This document shows, in pieces, positions 32,840 to 41,891 of a stretch of 64,000 bases of DNA; position 1 is the first letter of the stretch; each line of letters starts with the position of its first letter. Under the pieces are notes generated by a model, which worked only from the letters and a program-made list of their open reading frames with translations, did no database searches and had not been told where the DNA came from. The stretch is from positions 186,001-250,000 of the forward strand of contig NZ_JAOPFX010000001.1 of the NCBI RefSeq assembly GCF_025515205.1, given 5' to 3'. The translations under genes were made by a program, and so were the position numbers. Source of the stretch: Microbacterium fluvii. Lineage in GTDB: Bacteria; Actinomycetota; Actinomycetes; Actinomycetales; Microbacteriaceae.

Positions 32840-34225
32840 TCAGGCTGCGAAGCTGTAGCGTTTTCGGCCGCCGAGTCGCGGGGTCTGTTGTGGGTCGATC
32901 CAGACCGGTGGGGTGAACCAGACTTCGGCGTCGATGCCGGTGCCTGTGATGCGGATCTCCCACCCGGAGTCGTGGATCTGGTGGTGGCAGCTGTCGCAGA
33001 GCAGGACGCCTTCGTTGAGGTTGGTGTTGCCGTGGTCTCTGGTCCACCAGTTGATGTGGTGGGCGTGGGTGTGGGTGAGGGGGGCTCCGCATTTGGCGCA
33101 GCCGCCGTCGCGTTCGGCGAGGGCGAGGCGTTGGGTGCGGGTGAACAGTCTCTTGCGGCGTCCCCAATCCAGGATCTCGCTGTCACCGCCGAGCACGCAG
33201 GGGATGATCCCGCCGGCGGCGGCCATCCGGCGGGCGGTGGACACCGAGATCGGAGCGGACAGCCCGTCGATGGTGGCGCTGCCGGTGCCGTTCTGCAGGT
33301 CGTCGAGGGTGAGTCGTACGACGACGGTGGCGCCGCCGGTGGGGAGGTTCTTGTCGTCGCAGTCCAGCAGATGCGCGCACACCTGGGCGAGGGCGTCGAG
33401 TTGCATCTGCGGGATGCTGCGCCGCACCGCATCCGGCTCCCCGGCGCCCAGCCCGACCCCGGCGCCCAGCCCGGCTGCGCCGCCCGCCTGTTCGTGGTCG
33501 CGGGCGGCCCTCAGCTCGGCTCCGACGAGAGCTTCGATGACGGCCTTGATGGGGGCGGCGTGTTCGGGGTCGGCCTTCCCGCTGAAAACCAGCATCCCGG
33601 TGCGGTCCTCGTGCAGGTGCAGGTACCGGTCGGCGCGGAGTTGTTCTTCGCGGGGTGCGACGCCGTCGGGGTCGAGCCACGCTTCGGCGCGCAGCAGCAC
33701 CCGGTTCAGATCGTTCAACGTGAGCCCGGGCGCCTGCTCGACCAGGGTCTGCTCGGCCTGCGCGATCGCCGCAGCCCCTGCCCGGATCGCGACCCGATCC
33801 AGCAGCGAGATGATCGCCGCCGCAGCCGGTGCCCCGATCCGCCCGGCCGCGAGCGCCTCGGCGACCTGCGGGTGCTTCGCCGGCCCGGCAACCCCCGACA
33901 GCTGCATCCTGGGGGCGGTGCCTTCGCCGACCTGCACGATCCGCACCGCATCCCCGATCGTGGTGCCGGTGGTCGCGGCGATCAGGGTGGTCGCGTTGCG
34001 GAACCCCTGCTTCTTCGCCAACGAGTCCGACCCCAACTCCGGCCGCGACTGCCGCGCCAGCTCCGCCGCGACCGGGGCCTGCGCCGCGTCGGTCTTGCGG
34101 CGGATCTGACCCAGCAGATCGGTCAACTGCATCAACGTCGCCGCATCCATCCCCGCGCACCCGCCCGCCGACAGCGCGTCGGCACGCAGCGCGAGGGCCG
34201 CGATATCAGCGAGAGGAGTGGTCAT
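32840..34225 (-). CDS. DUF222 and HNH endonuclease domain protein, copy 2
   Basis: 461 residues, same architecture as the gene at 8567-9964: a long DUF222 region, then the HNH zinc motif CAKCG, THAHHINWW, LLCDSCHHQIHD. The similarity is highest across KQGFRNA, the LDPDGVAP segment and the last 120 residues. ATG 34225 (MTTPLADI) is chosen because it aligns with the start of copy 1. The function of the family is not known; several members are near-repeats in actinobacterial genomes. Copies this alike can support recombination between the two sites 24 kb apart. Confidence 0.88.
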   Translation of the reverse strand: MTTPLADIAALALRADALSAGGCAGMDAATLMQLTDLLGQIRRKTDAAQAPVAAELARQSRPELGSDSLAKKQGFRNATTLIAATTGTTIGDAVRIVQVGEGTAPRMQLSGVAGPAKHPQVAEALAAGRIGAPAAAAIISLLDRVAIRAGAAAIAQAEQTLVEQAPGLTLNDLNRVLLRAEAWLDPDGVAPREEQLRADRYLHLHEDRTGMLVFSGKADPEHAAPIKAVIEALVGAELRAARDHEQAGGAAGLGAGVGLGAGEPDAVRRSIPQMQLDALAQVCAHLLDCDDKNLPTGGATVVVRLTLDDLQNGTGSATIDGLSAPISVSTARRMAAAGGIIPCVLGGDSEILDWGRRKRLFTRTQRLALAERDGGCAKCGAPLTHTHAHHINWWTRDHGNTNLNEGVLLCDSCHHQIHDSGWEIRITGTGIDAEVWFTPPVWIDPQQTPRLGGRKRYSFAA

Positions 34226-34372
34226 ACATTCGATAGTAGGTACCACCCCCGACACTCGGAGAACGAAAGTATGATATGGGGACAAGTCGCCCAGTCCCTC
34301 CGCCTAGGGAGGAGAAGTGCCGGCTCATCCCGTCGACGCGCAGCTCGATTCCGACGACTTCGAAGCGATCGC

Positions 34373-34401
34373 TTGACACGACGGCGCGCTCTCGCCATGA
34401 T
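34373..34401 (+). promoter_or_regulatory. Sigma70-type promoter of the ribose operon
   Basis: TTGACA at 34373-34378 and CATGAT at 34396-34401 are separated by 17 bases, ideal for a housekeeping promoter. The predicted transcript starts near 34408, about 40 bases before the rbsK start, at the edge of the operator-like sequence. Confidence 0.65.
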
Positions 34402-34403
34402 CA

Positions 34404-34436
34404 TTTGTACATAGTTGTCCACATACAAAGTTGTAC
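34404..34436. promoter_or_regulatory. Operator-like repeats before rbsK
   Basis: TTTGTA at 34404-34409 and TACAAA at 34424-34429 form an inverted pair, and GTTGTCCACATA and GTTGTACGG add a direct repeat of GTTGT. The site overlaps the expected transcription start, a classic repressor position. The GntR/UTRA regulator at 40334-41095 is the likely binder, but nothing proves it. Confidence 0.4.
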
Positions 34437-34447
34437 GGATCGAATCA

Positions 34448-35368
34448 ATGAAGATTGCAGTTGTCGGCAGTTACGGAGTCGGCCTCACCATGCGGGTCGC
34501 ACGGATGCCGGAGGCAGGCGAGACGCTTTCGGGCGCGCAGTTCGACTCGGGCCCGGGAGGCAAGGGCTCGAACCAGGCGATCGGCGCCGCACGCCTGGGC
34601 GCCGAGGTGAACCTCCTCACCGCGGTCGGCGACGACGATTACGGCCGGGCGGCCTTCGAGCTCTGGGCGCAGGAGAAGGTGGGCTCGAGCCACGTGGTCG
34701 TGTCGACCGAGGCCGCCACGATGGTCGGCTTCATCCTGGTCGAGCCGTCGGGCGAGAACCGCATCGCGATCGCCCCCGGGGCGCTCGACACCCTGGACGC
34801 GCAGGCCGTCGCCACCTTCCGCGATGCGATCGCGGCTGCAGACGTGCTCGTCGTGTCGATGGAGATTCCGCTCCCCGCGGTGGTGGCGGCGCTTCGCCTC
34901 GGGCGGGAGACCGGCACTCGCACCCTCTTGAACCCCGCGCCCGCGCAGCCGCTCCCCGACGAGGCATGGCCCCTGATCGACGTGATCACGCCGAACCAGT
35001 CGGAGGCACCCGTGCTGCTGGGGCTCGACCCCGACCACGGCCACGACGACGAAGACCTCGTGCGTCTGCTGGCAGGCCGCACTGCCGGCAGCGTCGTGCT
35101 CACTCGAGGCGGCGCGGGGGCGCTGCTCTTCGACGACGGCACCCTCACGACGGTTGCGCCGGTGCGAGTCGAGAACGTGGTCGACACGACCGGGGCGGGC
35201 GACTCCTTCACGGCTGCCCTCGCCGTCCGGCTCGCCGAAGGCGCGAGTCTCGCCGACGCGGCAGAGACCGCTGCTCGCGCCGGCGCCCACACCGTGACCA
35301 CAGCCGGGGTCATCCCCGCACTTCCCACCCGAACCGACCTCGACGACGAAATCGGAGCCACCCAATGA
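34448..35368 (+). CDS. rbsK: Ribokinase-family sugar kinase
   Basis: 306 residues, PfkB fold. The N-terminal GPGGKGSNQAIGAARLGAEV and the C-terminal catalytic DTTGAGDSFTAAL (Asp as base, anion hole GAGD) are intact. It phosphorylates an imported pentose. Ribose is the default, but the deoC gene in the same operon makes 2-deoxyribose or another deoxy-sugar plausible. ATG 34448 is chosen since the kinase fold starts with MKIAVVGS; the ribosome site is weak. The stop overlaps the permease start by 4 bases. Confidence 0.85.
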   Translation: MKIAVVGSYGVGLTMRVARMPEAGETLSGAQFDSGPGGKGSNQAIGAARLGAEVNLLTAVGDDDYGRAAFELWAQEKVGSSHVVVSTEAATMVGFILVEPSGENRIAIAPGALDTLDAQAVATFRDAIAAADVLVVSMEIPLPAVVAALRLGRETGTRTLLNPAPAQPLPDEAWPLIDVITPNQSEAPVLLGLDPDHGHDDEDLVRLLAGRTAGSVVLTRGGAGALLFDDGTLTTVAPVRVENVVDTTGAGDSFTAALAVRLAEGASLADAAETAARAGAHTVTTAGVIPALPTRTDLDDEIGATQ

Positions 35369-36366
35369 CCGCAACGGTCGTGGGCGCACCCCGCGCCACG
35401 TTCAATCCCCGAAAGTTCCTCCACGTGCGTGAGCTCGGCGTGCTCGCCGCGCTGGTGCTGCTCTTCCTGCTTGGCGCGGTGCTGTCGCCGAGCTTCCTCC
35501 AGGCGGGCAACCTGCTCTCGGTCGGTCAGCAGATCTCGCAGATCGGCATCATGGCGATCGGTGCCACCTTCGTGATCATCAACGGCGAGATCGACCTCTC
35601 GGTCGGATCGATCTACGCACTGGCGGCGATCTGCACCGGCATGGCCATCGCCGGCGGCGTCGCGTGGCCCGTGGCTGCGCTGATCGGTCTTGCGGCCGGC
35701 ACGTTCGCCGGTCTGCTCAACGGCCTCGCGGTGGTTCTTCTCGGAGTCCCCAGCTTCATCGTGACGCTCGGCAGCCTGAGCGTGTTCCGCGGCGTCGCGC
35801 TGCTCATCTCGGACGGCGCTCCGATCTCGCTCAGCTCCGACCAGCCCGGCGTCGCCGAGTTCAACCTTCTCGGCCAGGGGCGGCTGTTCGGCGTCATTCC
35901 GATGCAGCTGCTGATCTTCATCTTCATCGCGGCCATCGGCATCGTGCTGCTGTCTCGTTCGCGGCTCGGGTTCAACACCTACGCGGTCGGCGGCAACCAG
36001 GAGGCCGCACGTCTTGTCGGCATCAACGTGAAGGCGGTCAAGGCGTCGGCATTCGTGCTGTCGGGCTTCACGGCGGCGGTCGCGGGCGTGCTCGGTCTCT
36101 CGTTCCTGTCGTACGTGCAGGGTGTGACCGGAACGGGGCTCGAACTCACCGTGATCTCGGCCGTCATCATCGGCGGCGCCGCCCTGTTCGGCGGCTCGGG
36201 CACGATGTGGGGCACCATCATCGGCGTCGCCTTCATCGGTCTACTGCAGAACATCCTCAACATCAACGGAATCTCGTCGTTCTGGCAGACCGTGATCACC
36301 GGACTCGTCATCGTCGCGGCCGTCGCCGCCGATACCTGGCAGAGGCGCCGCAAGACGAAAGCCTGA
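35365..36366 (+). CDS. rbsC: Ribose-type ABC permease
   Basis: 333 residues, about eight to ten membrane helices, RbsC family. Marks are SVGQQISQIGIMAIGATFVIINGEIDLSVGS near the first third and the GGAALFGGSGTMWGTIIG region late. It forms the channel through which the sugar enters. ATG 35365 overlaps the rbsK stop (ATGA). A 98-base gap separates it from the binding-protein gene. Confidence 0.92.
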   Translation: MTATVVGAPRATFNPRKFLHVRELGVLAALVLLFLLGAVLSPSFLQAGNLLSVGQQISQIGIMAIGATFVIINGEIDLSVGSIYALAAICTGMAIAGGVAWPVAALIGLAAGTFAGLLNGLAVVLLGVPSFIVTLGSLSVFRGVALLISDGAPISLSSDQPGVAEFNLLGQGRLFGVIPMQLLIFIFIAAIGIVLLSRSRLGFNTYAVGGNQEAARLVGINVKAVKASAFVLSGFTAAVAGVLGLSFLSYVQGVTGTGLELTVISAVIIGGAALFGGSGTMWGTIIGVAFIGLLQNILNINGISSFWQTVITGLVIVAAVAADTWQRRRKTKA

Positions 36367-36464
36367 CCTCTCGCCGCGATCCACCGGCGTGCCCACGAGG
36401 CGCGTCGGATGGACGAACACGCCCAGAAACACCACACCACCTCATTCGGACCAAGGGAGGACCG

Positions 36465-37490
36465 ATGTCTGTACGTACCCGTTCCCGCCGCCTCATGGCG
36501 TGGGCAGCCCTCGCCGTCGCAGGAGCGCTCGCGCTCTCTGGCTGCGGTGCCATCACCAGCGGCAGCGCGACCGAGAGCGACGGCGGCTTCCAGCTCGCCG
36601 ACTACATCCAGAAGCGCATCGACGACGGTGAGACGCTGCGCATCAAGCTCAGCTACCACGACCCGTCGCTCGCCTTCGCCACGCCCATCAAGGCGGGCAT
36701 GGAGAAGGCCGGAGAAGAACTCGGCGTCGACGTGCAGCTGATCGGCCCGACCGGCGGCGACGCCGCCAAGCAGGTCTCCGAGCTGCAGACGCTCATCCAG
36801 CAGCAGGCGGTCGACGGCCTGGCCGTCTCGTCGGCATCGAGCGACGCTCTGAAGCCGGTCATTGCGCAGGCCTACGAGGCCGGCATCCCGATCATCTCGT
36901 TCAACACTGACAACCCCGACTCCGACCAGATGGCGTTCGTGGGTCAGGACCTCACCGGTTCTGGCCAGTCGCAGGCCGAAGAGCTCGTCTCGGTGCTGGG
37001 CGAAGGTGCGACCGGCAAGGTCGTCGTCTTCTCGCTCGACACCGGCGCCGGCTGGTCGCACGACCGCTTCAGCGGGTTCGAGGCGGGCCTCGAGGGCAGT
37101 GGTCTTGAGATCGTCGGCCCGGTGAACGTCGGCAACGAGCCGAGCGCCGCCTACAACACCGTCGAGTCGACGATGGCCGGCCAGTCCGACGTCGTCGCGA
37201 TCGCGGGTCTGGACTGCTGCTCGACCACCGCCGGCGCGAAGTGGGTCGACCAGTCGGGCAACGCCGGCAAGGTCACGATGGTCGGCTTCGACCTGCTCTC
37301 GTCGACCGCCGACTACATCGATGACGGCGTGATGGCGTTCACCATCAGCCAGAACCCGACCGAGCAGGGCTACCAGGCGGTCAAGGTGCTGGCCGACTTC
37401 CTCATCGACGGCACGCCCATCGACAACGTCGACACCGGTGCCCAGTTCATCACCAAGGCGAACCTCGCCGACGCGACGGTGGAGGACTGA
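36465..37490 (+). CDS. rbsB: Ribose-type sugar-binding lipoprotein
   Basis: 341 residues. A signal peptide ends in the lipobox LSGC (ALALSGC), so it is anchored outside the membrane. The mature part is a type I periplasmic binding protein (RbsB-like) with QTLIQQQAVDGLAVSS, GIPIISFNTD and TISQNPTEQGYQAVKVL. ATG 36465 follows GGGAGG at good distance. Its stop and the rbsA start overlap by one base (TGATG). The exact sugar is not predictable. Confidence 0.9.
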   Translation: MSVRTRSRRLMAWAALAVAGALALSGCGAITSGSATESDGGFQLADYIQKRIDDGETLRIKLSYHDPSLAFATPIKAGMEKAGEELGVDVQLIGPTGGDAAKQVSELQTLIQQQAVDGLAVSSASSDALKPVIAQAYEAGIPIISFNTDNPDSDQMAFVGQDLTGSGQSQAEELVSVLGEGATGKVVVFSLDTGAGWSHDRFSGFEAGLEGSGLEIVGPVNVGNEPSAAYNTVESTMAGQSDVVAIAGLDCCSTTAGAKWVDQSGNAGKVTMVGFDLLSSTADYIDDGVMAFTISQNPTEQGYQAVKVLADFLIDGTPIDNVDTGAQFITKANLADATVED

Positions 37491-39031
37491 TGTCTCAGCT
37501 CCCGCCGCTCGACGGCACGGCAGATCCCGAGATCGCGGTTCGCATCACGGGCATCAGCCGGAGCTTCGGCCCGGTCAAGGCGCTCGATGATGTGAGCTTC
37601 GACATCACCGCGGGGGAGGTGACGGCCCTGCTCGGCGAGAACGGTGCAGGCAAGTCGACCCTGCTGAAGATCCTCGCCGGCCTGCAGCCGCCGAGCGGCG
37701 GGAGCATCTCGGTGTTCGGCGAAGAGATCGCCTCCTACGACCCGAACACCGTGCTCACGAAGCACTCGGTCGCGATCGTTCCGCAGGAGCTCTCGCTGCT
37801 GCCCGACCGCACCGTCGCCGAGAACATCCTCGTCGGCATCGAACCCGGCTCGCGCCTGTTCCCCGCCAAGCGCCGCATGAACGCGCGCGCCGCGGAGCTG
37901 CTGAACCAGCTCGGGCTCGAGATCGACCCCACGGCCGGCGTGCGCGGGCTCGATCTCGCCGTGCAGCAGCTCGTCGTCGTGGCGCGGGCCGTGGCCCGCG
38001 ACTGCAAGGTGCTCATCCTCGATGAGCCGACGGCGATGCTCACTCCCGCAGAGGCGGATCGCCTGTTCGCGCTCATGGCGCGACTGAAGGATGCCGGCAC
38101 CACCATGGTCTACGTCTCGCACCGCATGCCCGAGGTATTCGCCCTGTGCGACCGCCTCGAGATCCTGCGCGACGGCCGCCATGTCGCTTCCGCACGCAGG
38201 GAAGAGATGACTCCCGACGCGGCCGTCGCCGCGATGGTCGGGCGCGAGCTGGGTCACTTCGCGGGCCGCGCCGCCAACTCGACGGCGCAGGATGCGGCAC
38301 CCGTGCTGGCCCTGGAGGGGCTGACGGGTGTGCGGCACAGCGACGTCACGCTCGAGGTGCGGCCTGGTGAGATCGTCGGCATCGCGGGGCTGCCCGACTC
38401 GGGTCGGGTCGAACTGCTGGCGAACATCTTCGGCGCCGGCCCCTCCCGCGGCGGGCGCGTGTTCGTCGGCGGCACCGAGTACGCCGACCGCTCGCCGATC
38501 GTCAGCGTCGGTCGACGGCTGGGGCTTCTGCCCGGAGAGCGCCGTGCCCAGGGCATCCTCACCACGATGTCGGTGGGCGAGAACATCGGCGCCCTTACGA
38601 CGCGTCGCTACGCGACGGCCGGCCTCATCAACCGCCGCCGACTCGACGCCAACGCCGAAGAGCTGTCGAAGCGGATGCGGGTCAAGACCGCGACGATCGC
38701 GCAGCCCATCACCAACCTCTCCGGCGGAAACCAGCAGAAAGCCCTGCTCGCCCGCTGGCTGGCCGTGGACCCTCAGGTGCTCATGCTCGACGAGCCGACC
38801 CGCGGCGTCGACGTCGGCGCGAAGGTCGAGATCTACGAGGAGATGTTCCAGCTTGCCGCTCGGGGCGTGGGCATCGTCTGCTCGTCGTCCGATCTGCCCG
38901 AGCTGCTCACCGTCACCGACCGCATCGTCGTCATGTGCCAGGGGCGCGTGGCGGGGGTGCTCGACGCGAGCGAGGCCACCGAGGAATCCATCATGGCGCT
39001 CGCCACCGACGCCGCCGCCAGCGCGGCCTGA
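37490..39031 (+). CDS. rbsA: Ribose-type ABC ATPase with two nucleotide domains
   Basis: 513 residues. The first half has Walker A GENGAGKSTLLK and Walker B VLILDEPTAMLT, with signature-like LAVQQLVVVARA. The second half has the reduced P-loop GLPDSGRVELL typical of RbsA second domains, the signature LSGGNQQKALLARWLA and Walker B VLMLDEPTRGVDVG. It energises import with rbsC and rbsB. Confidence 0.93.
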   Translation: MSQLPPLDGTADPEIAVRITGISRSFGPVKALDDVSFDITAGEVTALLGENGAGKSTLLKILAGLQPPSGGSISVFGEEIASYDPNTVLTKHSVAIVPQELSLLPDRTVAENILVGIEPGSRLFPAKRRMNARAAELLNQLGLEIDPTAGVRGLDLAVQQLVVVARAVARDCKVLILDEPTAMLTPAEADRLFALMARLKDAGTTMVYVSHRMPEVFALCDRLEILRDGRHVASARREEMTPDAAVAAMVGRELGHFAGRAANSTAQDAAPVLALEGLTGVRHSDVTLEVRPGEIVGIAGLPDSGRVELLANIFGAGPSRGGRVFVGGTEYADRSPIVSVGRRLGLLPGERRAQGILTTMSVGENIGALTTRRYATAGLINRRRLDANAEELSKRMRVKTATIAQPITNLSGGNQQKALLARWLAVDPQVLMLDEPTRGVDVGAKVEIYEEMFQLAARGVGIVCSSSDLPELLTVTDRIVVMCQGRVAGVLDASEATEESIMALATDAAASAA

Positions 39032-39047
39032 CCCAAGGAGAACCGAT

Positions 39048-39503
39048 ATGAAGCGCAACGGCATCCTGAACGCCCAGCTCAGCGGCGCGCTCGCCACGCT
39101 CGGTCACACCGACCTCATCATGGTCGTCGACGCGGGCTTTCCGATTCCGCCCACCGCCCACCGCATCGACCTCGCGATCGCCGAGAACCTGCCCGATCTG
39201 CGCACCGTGATCGACCTCATCGCCGACGAGATCGTCGTCGAGGGCGTCGTGCGCGCCGAAGACGTGCCGACCAACAATCCGCGCCTCGATGAGTGGCTCC
39301 AGGGCCGCTTCGCCGATGCGGAGTTCACGCTGCGCACCCACGCCGACGTGCTGGGCATGCTCGCCCGCCAGGCCAAAGTCATCGTGCGCACCGGCGCCTT
39401 CGAGCCCTGGGGCAACGTGGGCCTGTTCTGCGGCGTCGACGTGCCCAAGTGGTTCGGCGGCGATGGCGTCATCGCACCCGACTACTACGCATCCAAGCTC
39501 TGA
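39048..39503 (+). CDS. rbsD: D-ribose pyranase
   Basis: 151 residues. MKRNGILNAQLSGALATLGHTD and the later VVDAGFPIP segment, with the C-terminal RTGAFEPWGNVGLFCGV, are diagnostic of RbsD, which interconverts pyranose and furanose forms of ribose so that the kinase receives the right form. AAGGAG lies 8 bases before the ATG. It is part of the operon. Confidence 0.92.
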   Translation: MKRNGILNAQLSGALATLGHTDLIMVVDAGFPIPPTAHRIDLAIAENLPDLRTVIDLIADEIVVEGVVRAEDVPTNNPRLDEWLQGRFADAEFTLRTHADVLGMLARQAKVIVRTGAFEPWGNVGLFCGVDVPKWFGGDGVIAPDYYASKL

Positions 39504-39533
39504 GACCTCAAGAGAGAACAGGAAGACACTCCC

Positions 39534-40244
39534 GTGACCGAAACGACAGCATCCGACCAGCTGACCCTCACGCCGTCGCAGATGGCGCCCTACATCCAGC
39601 ACACCAAGATCGAGGTGGGTTCGACCCGCGACGAGATGATCGCGCACGCCCGTGAGACGGTCGAGCACGGCTTCAACGCGGCCATGGTTCCCGCATCGTG
39701 GGTGCCGCTCGTCGCGGCTGAGCTCGCCGGCACCGGTGTCGGCGTGGCGTCGGCACTCGACTTTCCGACCGTCGGGGTGACCACGAGCGCCGGCAAGGCG
39801 GCCGAGGCCGAGCAGATCGCCAAGCAGGGCGCCACCCAGCTCGACATCGGCGTGCAGGTGGGCTGGCTCAAGAGCGGCATGTACGACGAGTTCCGCGAAG
39901 ACATCGCGGGCGTGGTGCGCGCGAGCGGCATCCCGGTGAAGGTCATGCTCGAGCTGCCCCTGCTGACCGACGCGGAGAAGGATGCGGCGATCGAGCTCGC
40001 GATGGACGCCGGCGCCGCCTACCTCAAGAACGCGTCGAGCGGCCAGATCGAGACGGCGAACCCCGCCAGCATCCGCTATCTCGTCGAGCGGGCCCGCGAC
40101 GGAGTGCTCGTCAAGGCGTCGGGCTCGATCAAGTCGTACGCTCAGGGTCTCGAACTGCTGCGCGCCGGCGCCGTTCTGCTGGGCACGAGCGCGGGGCTGT
40201 CGATCATCAGCGACACCGGCGACGACGACACCGTCAGCTACTGA
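39534..40244 (+). CDS. deoC: Deoxyribose-phosphate aldolase-like enzyme
   Basis: 236 residues, GTG start. The class I aldolase pattern is present: LDIGVQVGWLKSG, VKVMLELPLLTD, the Schiff-base region AAYLKNASSG and the phosphate-binding LVKASGSIKS. DeoC cleaves 2-deoxyribose-5-phosphate to acetaldehyde and glyceraldehyde-3-phosphate. The motif around the Schiff-base Lys (KNASSG instead of KTSTG) is a deviation, so another ketose- or deoxy-sugar phosphate could be the substrate. Its location with rbsD and rbsK suggests use of a deoxy-pentose. It is the last structural gene before the hairpin. Confidence 0.85.
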   Translation: MTETTASDQLTLTPSQMAPYIQHTKIEVGSTRDEMIAHARETVEHGFNAAMVPASWVPLVAAELAGTGVGVASALDFPTVGVTTSAGKAAEAEQIAKQGATQLDIGVQVGWLKSGMYDEFREDIAGVVRASGIPVKVMLELPLLTDAEKDAAIELAMDAGAAYLKNASSGQIETANPASIRYLVERARDGVLVKASGSIKSYAQGLELLRAGAVLLGTSAGLSIISDTGDDDTVSY

Positions 40245-40266
40245 TCCGGGGGGATCGGCCGTGGCG

Positions 40267-40305
40267 TACCGCCGTCCTGTCGCCTCAAGGCGCAGGACGG
40301 TGGTA
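40267..40305 (+). terminator. Strong hairpin between deoC and gntR
   Basis: Arms 40267-40284 and 40289-40305 pair over a TCAA-type loop with one bulged T and one G-T pair, giving a stem of about 17 bp. No T-run follows. It may end most ribose-operon transcripts while letting some reach the regulator gene. Confidence 0.55.
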
Positions 40306-40333
40306 GCCAAGATGTAGAAGATGAGGAGGTCGC

Positions 40334-41095
40334 GTGGACGCGACGGATGTGAGCGGTGCTGCCGATATCCATCGGGAGCTGCCGGTGGCGATCCATGCGC
40401 AGATCTCCGACGGGTTCCGGGCGAAGATCGCGTCGGGTGAGTGGCCGTCGCACTACCGGCTCAAGAGCGAGCCCGAGCTCGCCGCCGAGCTCGGCGTCAG
40501 CCGGGGAACGCTGCGCCGGGCGATGACGACGCTCATCGAGGAGGGGCTGCTGCGCCAGGTGCGCGGCCGCGGCACCTTCGTGACGTCCACGACGATCGAG
40601 CCGGCCATCGCGCAGAAGCTCAGCACTCTCTCCGAAGACTTCGCCAACCAGGGCGTCGTCACGACCACACGCGTCATCGAGTGCACGCTCATCGACCCGC
40701 CGCGGCCAGTCGCTGCGCTCCTCGAGGTGCCGGCCGGCGGAATGGTGCTCAAGCTCGTGCGTCTGCGCAGCACCGAGAGCGGGCCGGTCGTGCTGCTGTT
40801 CAACTATGTGCGCACCGACTTCGCGCCCGGCATCGAGACGGTCGACTTCGCGACGGCCAGCCTGTTCGGCACGCTCGAGGGCAGATACAGCCTGCGCATC
40901 TCGTCGGCGCGACGCACCTTCAGCGCGGAAGCCGCGCAGGGCGACGTGGCCGAGCTGCTGCAGATCGCACCGGGAGGCCCCGTGCAGTATCTCGAGCAGG
41001 TCACCTATCTCTCCAACGACAAGCCCGTCGAGTACTCCGATGTCTGGATCCACTCGGGCAGGCTGCGCGTGACCTCGATGCTCTCGCGCCGGTGA
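40334..41095 (+). CDS. GntR-family regulator with UTRA domain
   Basis: 253 residues, GTG start after GAGGAGG. An N-terminal winged helix (HYRLKSEPELAAELGVSRGTLRRAMTTLIEEGLLRQVRGRGTFV) is followed by a UTRA ligand domain (residues about 95-250) of the HutC subfamily. Such regulators sense a small sugar phosphate or metabolite. It is adjacent to and on the same strand as the ribose-type operon and is the best candidate for controlling it through the site at 34404-34436. A LacI-type repressor, common for rbs operons, is absent. Confidence 0.9.
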   Translation: MDATDVSGAADIHRELPVAIHAQISDGFRAKIASGEWPSHYRLKSEPELAAELGVSRGTLRRAMTTLIEEGLLRQVRGRGTFVTSTTIEPAIAQKLSTLSEDFANQGVVTTTRVIECTLIDPPRPVAALLEVPAGGMVLKLVRLRSTESGPVVLLFNYVRTDFAPGIETVDFATASLFGTLEGRYSLRISSARRTFSAEAAQGDVAELLQIAPGGPVQYLEQVTYLSNDKPVEYSDVWIHSGRLRVTSMLSRR

Positions 41096-41120
41096 CCCGC
41101 CCCGGGCCAGACTGATCCCC

Positions 41121-41891
41121 ATGAGAATCGCCGTGGCCGGGGCAACAGGGCTCATGGGAAGACTCGTCGTCGCAGAGGCCGAAGCGCGCGGCCACGAGAT
41201 CTCCGCCATCGCCAGGAGCGCCGGCGTCGACCTGACCACGGGCGCGGGCCTCGCCGGAGCGCTGCGAGGCGCCGACGCCGTGATCGACGTCACCAACATC
41301 GGCACGCTCAACGAGCAGCAGGCGACCGGCTTCTTCGAGGCGACGACGCGCACCCTGCTCGAGGCCGAGCGGGCGGCGGGCATCGACCGCCACGTCGCCC
41401 TCGCGATCGTGGGGGTCGACCGCGCCCCGCACGGCTATTACGCAGGCAAGCGCGCTCAAGAGCTCGCGATCGAGGGGCAGCAGGTGCCGTGGACGATCCT
41501 GCGCGCCACACAGTTCCACGAGTTCGCGGCGCAGATCTATGCCAGCGCGAAGGTCGGCCCGCTGCACGTCGTTCCGAAGATGCGCACCCAGCCCATCGCC
41601 GCCCGCGAGGTCGCGGCACGCCTCGTCGACCTCGCCGAGGCACCGGCCCGCAACGGGTACCTCGAGCTCGCCGGCCCCCGCGAGCAGTCGCTCGTCGACA
41701 TGGTGCGACGGTGGGCACGGGCGCGCAGCATCCGCGTATGGATCCCGAGCATCGCGCTGCCCGGTCCGCTCGGCAAGGCCCAGCGCGACGGCTCGCTGCT
41801 GCCCGGGCCCGGTGCCGAGCTCGGCGTCGAGACGTTCGACGAGTGGCTGCGCCGCACCGGCGGCGCCACCGCTACTTCTTCGGCACCGTGA
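41121..41891 (+). CDS. NmrA-like NAD(P)-binding protein
   Basis: 256 residues. The Rossmann motif is GATGLMG at the N-terminus. The later YYAGKRAQELAIEGQQVPWTILRATQFHEF is typical of atypical SDRs of the NmrA / SDR5a group. It may bind NAD(P) as a redox sensor or reduce a small molecule; the substrate is unknown. The 3' end overlaps the convergent secreted-protein gene by 20 bases. Confidence 0.82.
   Translation: MRIAVAGATGLMGRLVVAEAEARGHEISAIARSAGVDLTTGAGLAGALRGADAVIDVTNIGTLNEQQATGFFEATTRTLLEAERAAGIDRHVALAIVGVDRAPHGYYAGKRAQELAIEGQQVPWTILRATQFHEFAAQIYASAKVGPLHVVPKMRTQPIAAREVAARLVDLAEAPARNGYLELAGPREQSLVDMVRRWARARSIRVWIPSIALPGPLGKAQRDGSLLPGPGAELGVETFDEWLRRTGGATATSSAP

Noticed and set aside
30957..33167. 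A 736-residue minus-strand frame running through the Nudix, membrane-protein and HNH regions
   Set aside because: Only its last 186 residues (from 31517) are a real protein. The rest is a wrong-frame reading of two other genes and the G-rich repeat.
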